Source of the DNA: Candidatus Bathyarchaeota archaeon
GTDB lineage: Archaea; Thermoproteota; Bathyarchaeia; 40CM-2-53-6; FEN-987
Length of the DNA stretch: 7,982 nt
Direction of reading: 5' to 3'
Assembly: GCA_003152955.1 (NCBI GenBank)
Contig: PMBQ01000415.1
Coordinates: 1 to 7,982, forward strand
Shown here piece by piece: positions 1 to 5,878 of the stretch; the stretch's first letter is position 1, and every line of letters starts with the position of its first letter. The notes under the pieces are model-generated. The model did no database searches, was not told the origin of the DNA, and saw nothing but the letters and a program-made list of their open reading frames with translations. A program made the translations under genes and the position numbers.

Positions 1-132
1 AACCGAAGCGGGAGGGTAGGTCAGAATAGTGGTGTGACAGTCATCAGTATCAGCGGCGGTAAGGTGGTCATGGTGAAAGATCTTATTTTTGACTTGGGTG
101 AGAATTTCAAGCTCAATTGGGGTGCGTCCTAG
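1..132 (+). CDS. 3' end of a protein of unknown function (partial, cut by window edge)
   Basis: Frame 1 is open from the first base to a TAG at 130-132, giving 43 C-terminal residues that end in FDLGENFKLNWGAS. The residues alternate hydrophobic and polar (VTVISI, KVVMVKDLIFDLG), as expected for the last beta strands and helix of a small globular domain. I do not recognise the family. The other two frames contain stops in this stretch, which favours this one. The gene starts outside the window, so no start, ribosome site or full domain can be judged. It ends eight bases before the T9SS sorting-domain relic and in a different frame, so it is not simply the body of that relic in frame. It may be a chance open frame, since only 43 codons are visible. 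Confidence 0.42.
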   Translation, partial: NRSGRVGQNSGVTVISISGGKVVMVKDLIFDLGENFKLNWGAS

Positions 133-139
133 TCTGAAT

Positions 140-408
140 ACTCCGCAGCAGTCCATGCTGAGCCAAAACCACCCCAACTCGCTCAACCGAAGCACAACGA
201 TCTAGTTTGAGTGGCCGAGAGCATCGCATGTGAGCCTGGGGTGTATGACATTCTTATTCGGCAGGTGTCCGTGCTGGTGATTGACAGGAGGGAGGCGGAA
301 GTTCACGAGCTGAAATTCGAAGATTCCTCGCTTGCCAGTGGCGTGTACTTCTACAGAATTCAAGCTGGCAGCTACGTGGAGACGCGCAAACTCGTTTTCA
401 TCCGCTGA
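140..408 (+). pseudogene. Decayed type IX secretion C-terminal sorting domain
   Basis: Read in frame 2 from 140, the translation is TPQQSMLSQNHPNSLNRSTTI, then a TAG stop at 203-205, then FEWPRASHVSL up to 238. The reading then continues in frame 1 from 241 as VYDILIRQVSVLV and ends LASGVYFYRIQAG...KLVFIR at a TGA (406-408). The usual T9SS type A sorting domain runs LSQNYPNPFNPSTTI, a short linker, SHVTLxVYDILGRxVxxLV and finally ASGVYFYRLxAGxxxxTRKLVLxR. The match covers the whole domain in order. The damage is clear: Tyr to His, Pro to Ser, Phe to Leu and Pro to Arg in the NYPNPFNP motif, one nonsense codon, one lost base at 239-240, and Gly to Ile in DILG. The domain normally forms the C-terminus of large cell-surface proteins exported by the Por machinery, but no cargo body remains upstream. 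The frame-1 part could be translated from a GTG at 211, but I treat it as a relic. Confidence 0.8.
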
Positions 409-411
409 GCC

Positions 412-440
412 TTGACTTTTCGCATGGTGCGGACTATTAT
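412..440 (+). promoter_or_regulatory. Sigma70-type promoter for the DinB-like gene
   Basis: TTGACT (412-417) and TATTAT (435-440) are separated by exactly 17 bases, each close to the bacterial consensus. Transcription would begin near 447 and run through a leader of about 100 bases to the ATG at 550. The -35 box starts three bases after the stop codon of the sorting-domain relic. This assignment is by sequence only. Some FCB-group bacteria use a divergent -33/-7 promoter, so recognition in this host is an inference. Confidence 0.6.
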
Positions 441-471
441 ACTCCTGTAATTCTGTTCTTGATCTTCACTG

Positions 472-500
472 CGCCCCTATTCAGATGATGGATGGGGGCG
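472..500 (+). promoter_or_regulatory. Leader hairpin upstream of the DinB-like gene (attenuator or terminator-like)
   Basis: CGCCCCTAT (472-480) pairs with ATGGGGGCG (492-500) as nine base pairs, including one G-U, around an 11-base loop. It is followed by TCTTGTGTTG, which is U-containing but not a clean U-tract. It lies about 25 bases after the predicted transcription start and 50 bases before the ATG. It could be an attenuator in the leader or a weak terminator for transcripts coming from the left. Confidence 0.38.
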
Positions 501-549
501 TCTTGTGTTGTGAGTCTATCGTCACCGCGTAGCACAGGAGCCAAATGTC

Positions 550-1077
550 ATGAGAAGATCCGAGATTCGCTTCGTGCCTGAGGAGTATGAGCAGTACATC
601 GGGCTGATCGATGATGTCGACTTGGCGCAGGCCTTCCAGGAGAGTTTACGGCTGATTACGGCAATTGACCATGACCGGCTTCGCAAACTTGGGGACAGGA
701 CGTATGCTTCGGGCAAGTGGACCGTCAAATGCATCCTTCAACATGTCAATGACATCGAGAGGATTCATTGTTACCGGACCCTGTTATTTGCGCGTAGCAG
801 CGGATTGATCCCGCAGAGTTTTGACTCGGAGGCGCTTGCCGATCATTCCAAAGCGGACGTTCGCAACATCGAGGCGTTGCTAGGAGAAATGAAGGCCATC
901 AGGCTCGCTACGATTGCCATGTTCGAGAGCTTCGACGACGGAGCACTGACGAGCACGGGAATCAACTGGAAGTATGAAATGTCTGTCCTGGCGATGGGAT
1001 TCCTGATCATCGGACATCAAAAGCACCATCTACAGATCATTGAGGAGAAGTATTTTCCGCTTCTGACCCATCCTTGA
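550..1077 (+). CDS. DinB-fold (DinB/YfiT-like) putative metal-dependent protein
   Basis: This is a 175-residue soluble protein with no signal peptide. The pattern fits the DinB/YfiT four-helix bundle: a W57-containing GKWTVKCILQHVNDIER segment, RxxxxARSSGLIP, a central LLGEMKAIRLATIAMFES helix, and a final GHQKHHLQIIEEKYF helix. H65, H156 and H160 sit where this superfamily places its three metal-binding histidines. Members include DNA-damage-inducible proteins and thiol S-transferases such as bacillithiol transferases, so the substrate cannot be assigned from sequence. The length is normal for the family. ATG 550 is chosen because AGGAG at 536-540 lies nine bases upstream; the ATG at 545 hits a stop after two codons. 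The gene appears monocistronic, with its own promoter (412-440) and a terminator-like hairpin at 1215. The family call is firm, the biochemical role is open. Confidence 0.87.
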   Translation: MRRSEIRFVPEEYEQYIGLIDDVDLAQAFQESLRLITAIDHDRLRKLGDRTYASGKWTVKCILQHVNDIERIHCYRTLLFARSSGLIPQSFDSEALADHSKADVRNIEALLGEMKAIRLATIAMFESFDDGALTSTGINWKYEMSVLAMGFLIIGHQKHHLQIIEEKYFPLLTHP

Positions 1078-1426
1078 TATGCAATCGTGACGCCGGGATG
1101 CTGACGTACGGCGACAAGCTGATGGTCTGACCTTCCAAGGCCACAATATGCAAGGCGACCCACATTCGGGCCGCCAAATGCTTAGCTGGTTTGTTTTCCC
1201 GACATTTTACCTCTGCCCCGCGCATGTTCTGGTGGGGCTTTTCTGTTGGCGGAATAGCTTAGAATCATCAAATAGGCTCTCAGGATGAAAGTTCTGGGCT
1301 TCTCTTTTCTGAAGAAACAAGACGCGGGGATTTGAACCAATTCGGCGCTACCAGGAAAACCCGGGCACCGCTAGCACGACACTTAGAGATTTTAAATAGG
1401 CATGACTTAATCCTGTACAGCTCCAA
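1078..1426. other. Gap between convergent genes, with terminator-like structures
   Basis: This stretch lies between the stop of the DinB-like gene and the stop of the minus-strand anti-sigma-like gene, and no convincing gene is visible. It holds the plus-strand terminator at 1215-1247. It also holds a hairpin at 1344-1369 that folds better as minus-strand RNA: GGTGC/GCGCC plus CCGGG/CCTGG with a TTTT loop and a two-base bulge, where G-U pairs replace what would be A-C mismatches on the other strand. That hairpin lies 57 bases past the anti-sigma-like stop and has no U-tract, so it may protect the mRNA 3' end rather than terminate. The remaining sequence shows nothing I can name. Confidence 0.4.
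1215..1247 (+). terminator. Rho-independent terminator after the DinB-like gene
   Basis: GCCCC (1215-1219) pairs with GGGGC (1234-1238). The stem extends inward by a G-U and a C-G pair around a loop of about ten bases, and TTTTCTGTT follows directly. It lies about 140 bases downstream of the TGA at 1075-1077, in the convergent gap before the minus-strand genes. Confidence 0.6.
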
Positions 1427-2830
1427 TTACTTTATGAGTCGATAAGGTTGATCCACCCAACAACTGCCATTCCAATAACGAACCTGCCTCGCTAGGTTTT
1501 GCATATATGAATCTACGCCACTGTTCTTGCCCACTTTAGCCACCGCCAGAGAGGCGTATCGTGCCCGAGTTGCATCGTCGGTTTTGACAGACAGGAGGCT
1601 AAGATTAGAGTCAAATGTGTATTCAAATACGTCCTTCTGGGGGTCATACCGGTGTCCTGTCTTTAGCTGGATGCATTCTCCTCGCTCGTTTTTTCGTATC
1701 TCCAGCGACATTACTGAAGGCTTGAGATTGTTTGTGGTCTCCCAAAGCGTTCTGGGCAGGCGAACGTAATAGACCTCGGCCTCCGAAGGCACATACCCGA
1801 ATCCCGGAGTGATCCGCGACTCTGTTCGGCTGGCAATCCTATCGGGAAATATGACTACAAGAACCGGATATGCCTCGCCTACACTGTCCGCAACATCATT
1901 TGTCCCACCTAACGCTAGAGCGAGCTGACCAGTTGCCGGGTCTGTGATCAACCTAGTGGAACTAAAATTCCCGAAGTGCCAGTATTCGCCCAAGATTCTA
2001 CCGCCTTTGTCAAGGGCAGCCACGACATAAGGTGATCGTCCTGTCGGTCCCTCGGTGACAATAAGGTTTTCTCGTTGCGGTCCAAATCGATCTACTTTGA
2101 CACGGGTCAGTGAAAGGTAAGAGGGATATTTGACACCGTGGAATTCAACTTCATGAGAAAGCTGTGTTTGCGAGATTTCCTTTCCGTCCGGACTGAACAA
2201 TCGCACCATATCATCTCCATCCCTGTTTGCCCCGAGTCCAAACAGTACAGAGACAACTTCGTTCGTCCCATCATCATTTAGGTCAGCAACAACAGTGCGC
2301 GTGTCCCCTGTCTCCTCTTCACCATTCCTCGCGGAGTGGATGTTTTGCCCGGGCAACGACCAGAGAAGTTCATTCCTTTTGTTGTAGATTTCGAGGGTCC
2401 CGGCCGATTCATTCAAATGATGATAAGCTGGCTGTCCCTCCCTTGTAGTTCGAAGGAACGTAACAATTAGCACTGTTACCACTGCCAAAGCTGCGAATGT
2501 CCCGCCGCCGCTGATGATAGGGTGGCGCTGAATGAATTGTCGAGTGCGCGAAATCGAGGTCAAGCGGTACGTCGGTATTCTTGCTATAGGTGCATTCTGA
2601 AGAGCTATCTGAAGGGTCCGCGACGCTCTGACCGGCAAATCTGAGACAGCATCTGTAGTGGTTTCCTCGAAGTCTCCAGTCGCTGTCCGGTAAATAGCGC
2701 GAAAAGAATCCACTACTTCGCCACAGCGCCGGCAAACTCGTATGTGGGCCTCGATCTCTTCACTGGAATCCTCAACCAAGCTAGACCCGAGGGCATAAAG
2801 GTCCAATATGTGCTCATCGAAGTGTTGCAT
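1427..2830 (-). CDS. Membrane-anchored anti-sigma-like protein: zinc finger, one TM helix, FG-GAP-like periplasmic domain
   Basis: This is a 467-residue protein with three visible parts. Residues 1-40 match the zinc-binding anti-sigma domain (zf-HC2): helical EHILDLYALGSSLVED, then H29-x3-C33-x2-C36 in HIRVCRRCGEVV. Residues 41-107 are a basic cytoplasmic linker. Residues 108-127 (GGGTFAALAVVTVLIVTFLR) form a single membrane helix, which puts the rest outside the inner membrane. The exterior part of about 340 residues contains VVADLNDDGTNEVVSV (180-195), a DxNxDGxxE calcium-binding loop typical of FG-GAP/VCBS propeller repeats, with weaker repeat-like stretches after it. ATG 2830 is used because a TAG lies two codons upstream in frame; the nearest Shine-Dalgarno-like GGGAG is too far to be a clear guide. 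The sigma-like gene ends 92 bases upstream on the same strand, so the two are probably co-transcribed. By analogy with ECF pairs, this protein would hold the sigma factor inactive until its exterior domain senses a signal. That role is inferred. Confidence 0.75.
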   Translation of the reverse strand: MQHFDEHILDLYALGSSLVEDSSEEIEAHIRVCRRCGEVVDSFRAIYRTATGDFEETTTDAVSDLPVRASRTLQIALQNAPIARIPTYRLTSISRTRQFIQRHPIISGGGTFAALAVVTVLIVTFLRTTREGQPAYHHLNESAGTLEIYNKRNELLWSLPGQNIHSARNGEEETGDTRTVVADLNDDGTNEVVSVLFGLGANRDGDDMVRLFSPDGKEISQTQLSHEVEFHGVKYPSYLSLTRVKVDRFGPQRENLIVTEGPTGRSPYVVAALDKGGRILGEYWHFGNFSSTRLITDPATGQLALALGGTNDVADSVGEAYPVLVVIFPDRIASRTESRITPGFGYVPSEAEVYYVRLPRTLWETTNNLKPSVMSLEIRKNERGECIQLKTGHRYDPQKDVFEYTFDSNLSLLSVKTDDATRARYASLAVAKVGKNSGVDSYMQNLARQVRYWNGSCWVDQPYRLIK

Positions 2831-2922
2831 GTTCTAATCTGGTCTCAGATCTCCCTTCGTGCTGAAATCCACCATGTGATTATGATTTCCAGTTTGATAC
2901 CACATTCAAATATCCCTATTTA

Positions 2923-3978
2923 TCATCCTCTACGGATGCGACGGAGCGTTTCATCGCGGGCCAGCCTGCCAAGATACTCAATCTTGGTCTTGTAAATTCT
3001 CCTATACTGGTGCTCGGTTAGATCCGGGTATATCTCTTTGAGAGCCACATAATATGTGAATCCGTTCTTGTCAAATTCGACCAACTCTCTTACCAAACAT
3101 CCCTCAATCACGTGGAAATAGCTTTCGTAGATCTGGTGATCGACACATTTCGTGCTGATGTATTTGGCTCGCTTTGTGGATGAGATAAATTCGCAAGCAC
3201 TCCTTATCATTTCCCGAATCTCTTCTCTTGAAATTGCCTCTTCTGTTGTGCTCTTGCCTTCTCCTATCTGCAATGGCGCGGTAATAATCTGACGAATAAC
3301 GTAAACAGCAGTCATTAGCGGGATCGCTCTTCTATGCTCATCCTGCATTCTCAGGAGCGAGGAGAGTTTGGAAAGTAAATCAGGCGTGGTTTCGATACTG
3401 CGGGCATTCCTCGAGAATTCCAGATACAAGTCGGCTTCTGAGAAAGCTGGAAGATCATCGAGCGCATCAACTGCACTCGGTACGATCCAAGTTTCGCCGG
3501 CAAGCTCAAATTCTTGGAACAGAGAGAGGGCTTTGATCGCAAGTTTCACATTGCGAAGGATTTTTCCCGTTACAGGATCGATCTCGTTGATAAGCCGGAA
3601 GAGTCCCTGGTTGACCTTTGACGAAATAAGCCGTCGGAGATGAGCGAGCAATTCCTCTTCTGTGGATTTGTCCAAATCCAAGGCCGAGAAATATGCTCGC
3701 AATTGAGGATAATGCCCCAATTCGTCCCTTGAAAACAGATCGGCTATCGTATCGACTGCAATGTCTCGATGAGACAGACCAGTCGCGGAAAGTCTAAGAG
3801 TTCCCTTAGAAATCTTGAGCATGAGGTGGGCATAGGCCAGCGATTGGCATTGCCGGAATAGTTGCAGAAATGTGCTCTCAGAGGCTTCACCAGTGGTGAA
3901 TTCTCGAATCAGCTCTCTTAATCCTGAGGCGAGAAGCGATTGCTTGCTAGTATTTTCGTAATTCTCGGGAGAAAGCAT
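2923..3978 (-). CDS. Putative atypical sigma-factor-like protein, partner of the anti-sigma-like gene
   Basis: This is a 351-residue soluble, helix-rich protein, or 361 residues if it starts at the TTG at 4008. I do not firmly recognise the family. Numbered from ATG 3978, residues 41-100 (FRQCQSLAYAHLML..., SHRDIAVDTIADLFSRD, then YPQLRAYFSAL) resemble sigma70 region 2, with the 'DIAxDxxADLF' helix where ECF sigmas have 'DxxQxxFxxL'. The C-terminus (DLTEHQYRRIYKTKIEYLGRLARDETLRRIRRG) is basic and helical, and could be a degenerate helix-turn-helix region 4. About 200 residues separate the two, much longer than in ECF sigmas. ATG 3978 is preferred over TTG 4008 because the TTG has no ribosome site and directly follows a TAA; AAGG lies only two bases before the ATG, so this choice is not secure. 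The strongest support is context: a zf-HC2 anti-sigma-like gene follows on the same strand. It could instead be an unrelated DNA-binding or structural protein. Confidence 0.6.
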   Translation of the reverse strand: MLSPENYENTSKQSLLASGLRELIREFTTGEASESTFLQLFRQCQSLAYAHLMLKISKGTLRLSATGLSHRDIAVDTIADLFSRDELGHYPQLRAYFSALDLDKSTEEELLAHLRRLISSKVNQGLFRLINEIDPVTGKILRNVKLAIKALSLFQEFELAGETWIVPSAVDALDDLPAFSEADLYLEFSRNARSIETTPDLLSKLSSLLRMQDEHRRAIPLMTAVYVIRQIITAPLQIGEGKSTTEEAISREEIREMIRSACEFISSTKRAKYISTKCVDHQIYESYFHVIEGCLVRELVEFDKNGFTYYVALKEIYPDLTEHQYRRIYKTKIEYLGRLARDETLRRIRRG

Positions 3979-4360
3979 CGCCTTATGCTCGGGGGGAGGT
4001 TTCTGCAATTAAATCTAATCATACCGTTGAAAGAGTCAATAGTGCCCACTCAAGCACCCTTGTATAGAGGAAAGGGGATTAGGTAATTACTCTTTTTCTG
4101 GCTTTTTCGTCGTGACATTCAAACTGCAAGCAGTATCAAAGGAGATCCCCAGGAGCTACGTCATATCGACTTCGGGTATTTGGCCCATCAAATCCCCAAA
4201 CCGTACAATTCGACATAAGATATGCGATTTAGAAATCAGCGGATTAGGCATCCCGAAAAGGACATCAGGTTCCGAAGAAAACTGCAACTCAACAAAGTAA
4301 GGAACATCCCACAACCCATCAACCCCTTCGGGTCGCTAGCGCCTAAAGAGTAATTCTCAG
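3979..4360. other. Intergenic stretch between the sigma-like gene and the insertion sequence
   Basis: This stretch should hold the minus-strand promoter of the sigma-like gene. A TTGACT lies at 4039-4034 on the minus strand, but no good -10 box sits 16-18 bases further on, so I do not call a promoter. T-rich tracts lie at 4091-4108. An 11-base inverted repeat, AATTACTCTTT at 4085-4095 and AAAGAGTAATT at 4345-4355, bounds about 250 bases. An open frame at 4112-4300 starts with GTG, lacks a ribosome site and has no protein-like character, so I leave it out. Confidence 0.4.
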
Positions 4361-4385
4361 GGCTCAATACATCGTAGACTGTTTT
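4361..4385 (+). repeat. Outer left terminal repeat of the insertion sequence
   Basis: It contains ACATCGTAGACTG at 4369-4381, identical to the core of the next copy 27 bases downstream. Across 25 bases it matches the reverse complement of 5805-5781 at 21 positions, slightly better than the inner copy does. Confidence 0.75.
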
Positions 4386-4387
4386 AG

Positions 4388-4412
4388 GGTCCAGGACATC
4401 GTAGACTGATTC
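4388..4412 (+). repeat. Inner left terminal repeat of the insertion sequence
   Basis: The core ACATCGTAGACTG lies at 4396-4408. Twenty of 25 bases match the reverse complement of the right end. Just inside it, GATTCTCCTGGGC (4408-4420) resembles GATTTTGCTGGGA on the complement of 5764-5776, so similarity between the ends continues inward with a gap. Confidence 0.78.
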
Positions 4413-4434
4413 TCCTGGGCTCTCTCTCAGACTC

Positions 4435-4479
4435 AGGCGGTAACGGAGGGAGCCCGTAGGGCGACCGGAGTTACCGCCT
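4435..4479 (-). terminator. Strong hairpin just past the transposase stop
   Basis: AGGCGGTAAC (4435-4444) and GTTACCGCCT (4470-4479) are perfect ten-base complements. The 25-base loop can form a second small stem, GCCC-GTA-GGGC. It begins 18 bases after the transposase stop codon on the minus strand. No U-tract follows, so it may be an insulating structure at the IS end rather than a standard intrinsic terminator. Confidence 0.45.
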
Positions 4480-4496
4480 ACTTGGAGGCCGGCTCA

Positions 4497-5700
4497 TCAG
4501 GGCTCGTAGGCGATGGTGGCGAGGACCTTCTTGTCCAGGAGCACGCTCAGGACCTGTTCTTTGACATCGATAACGGCCGTAACGTACTCGTACACGGCCT
4601 GCTTCGGCACCAGGAATTTCTCGCCGAAGATGTCCAGCATCCGGTCCGAGCGGATGAAGCGTATGAGCCGATACGTCCCTTTGCGTGCATGCGGCAGTGG
4701 CAAACCCGTCACGGTCGGCGTCTCGGGCAGGCGGAGCCGGGCGTGGCGGCCGTGCTCGCGGGCGAAGGCATCGTTCGGCGTCCTGCCATCGAGCGCCGCG
4801 TAGCGGAAAAGCCGGTTGTGCTTGTGCTCGAAACTCATGGCGGCTTCCTTCAGGTGGCGGAAGTTCCGGAGCTCGACCGCACCTAAGAACGTGTCCTCGA
4901 ACTGCTCGTTGAACTTCTCCACAAGTGAGTTCCGCCAAGGTTCGGCAACCGGGATAAAGACCGGCTCCACGTGTTCCCGGAGGCAGAGCCGGATGAGTTG
5001 GCCTGTGCCCCGCGGGTGGGCCGGGCTGCCGTAAAAGCACATCTCGTTGTCGAGCTGGAAGCGCCGGGGGATCCCCAAGCGGCGCCAGATGCGCCAGACA
5101 GCCCCTAAAACGACCTCATCCTGTCGGCTCTCCAATGGCTCCAGGGCAGCCCTCCGGGTGGCCGCATCGATCACATGGAGGCTGTAAAACCTGGCGCCTC
5201 CGGTAATGTAACAAGGCCCGACAAAGTCTCCCTGCTGCAACAGGTTCGCCCGGCCGCTTGGGGGCGCCGGATAGGCCTTGCCGCGGGGCCGGTAGCGTGC
5301 TTCCGGATCCGATGTGCGACCGGAGGGGACCAGCCCCGGTTCGCCTTCATGTCTTGCGATCACCCGCTTGATCGTGCTCAGCGATGGCAAGGCGTCTGCC
5401 CTCTGGTCTTCCAGCTCCCAGAGAATCGCCTGCGGCCCGCTGAAGCGGTAGTCAGCTACAAGCTTCCGCCGTGCCGCGAGGATGGCCTCTTCGATCTGCC
5501 GAGGGATATGCCGCGGACTGTACTCGGGCCGCCGGGAGAGGTCCTCGGCCCAAGTCTCGCCCTCGGGACTGTAGCGCTTGGCCCACTTGAAGAGCCAGGC
5601 CCTCGAGCAGCCGAGCGAGCTGCAGATGTCGTCAACGTCCTCGCCGTCCAGGTAGCGGCTGACGGTAAGCTGGCGAAGTCGGACTGAGATTTTTTATCAT
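4497..5700 (-). CDS. IS481-like DDE transposase, one-base frameshift at the start
   Basis: One frame is open from 5693 to the TGA at 4497-4499. It begins SVRLRQLTVSRYLDGEDVDDICSSLG, a helix-turn-helix (DDICSSLGCSRAWLFKWAKRY), followed by an RNase-H-like integrase core and a beta-rich C-terminal domain (GTYRLIRFIRSD...FLVPKQAVYEYV). Numbered from the TTG at 5390, the catalytic triad is D55 (QQGDFVGP), D114 (FQLDNEMCF) and E158 (RNSLVEKFNEQF), the usual DDE set with a long D-to-E spacing. Within the frame, the first conventional start is that TTG, which would lose the DNA-binding helix-turn-helix. The best start is ATG 5700, with AAGGA nine bases upstream, but it is out of frame by one base: ATGAT-A6-TC. 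With five A residues it would read MIKISVRLRQL and give about 400 residues, normal for the family. So the gene is inactivated, uses slippage at A6, or carries a sequencing error. It encodes DNA cutting and joining at the IS ends. Confidence 0.85.
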
Positions 5701-5780
5701 CGGGAGAAATCCTTCGTCATGGACACGCGAGAATGAGAGTTTTTCCCACAACGTAGAAAATCGTCCCAGCAAAATCATCG

Positions 5781-5805
5781 AAACCAGTCCACGATGTCTT
5801 GAACC
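5781..5805 (-). repeat. Right terminal inverted repeat of the insertion sequence
   Basis: The core CAGTCCACGATGT at 5785-5797 is the reverse complement of ACATCGTGGACTG, one base different from the left-end cores. It lies about 80 bases upstream of the transposase start, and its outer edge is 73 bases from the start of the next gene. Confidence 0.8.
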
Positions 5806-5878
5806 TCGTCAAGTAATAACTAACCTGGGCATTCGTGGTCCCTCTAGGGGAAAGGCAACTTCACAAAGGAGTTGATTT

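Larger units (their letters stand above)
4361..5805 (-). mobile_element. Insertion sequence with DDE transposase (IS481-like), doubled left end
   Basis: The element holds one transposase gene on the minus strand, bounded by related 25-bp repeats: 4361-4385 and 4388-4412 in the same direction on the left, and 5781-5805 inverted on the right. The left copies match the right copy at 21 and 20 of 25 positions by my alignment. The body is visibly richer in G+C than the genes on both sides, consistent with transfer from another genome. I could not find a convincing target-site duplication outside either left copy and the right copy. The true left edge is therefore uncertain: 4361 if the outer repeat is the end, about 4387 if the inner one is. 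Assignment to the IS481 group rests on the single-ORF rve-type transposase and is not certain. Confidence 0.82.

Noticed and set aside
522..734. 70-codon minus-strand frame
   Set aside because: It is antisense to the well-supported DinB-like gene and has no features of its own.
1285..1335. Short frame MKVLGFSFLKKQDAGI, reminiscent of the start of some glycosyltransferases
   Set aside because: It stops after 16 codons, nothing similar continues in the other frames, and the resemblance rests on a few residues.
1320..1395. tRNA-like T-loop (GGTTCAAATCC on the minus strand)
   Set aside because: The T stem would pair at only two of five positions, and no matching 5' acceptor arm or anticodon stem can be found upstream.
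4112..4300. 62-codon plus-strand frame between the sigma-like gene and the IS
   Set aside because: GTG start with no ribosome site, no hydrophobic core pattern or motif, and it sits in what should be the promoter region of the minus-strand gene.
4482..5687. Several long plus-strand open frames inside the insertion sequence (for example 5175-5687 and 4482-4886)
   Set aside because: They are antisense shadows of the G+C-rich transposase, which carries clear catalytic motifs on the minus strand. Their translations have no recognisable domain.
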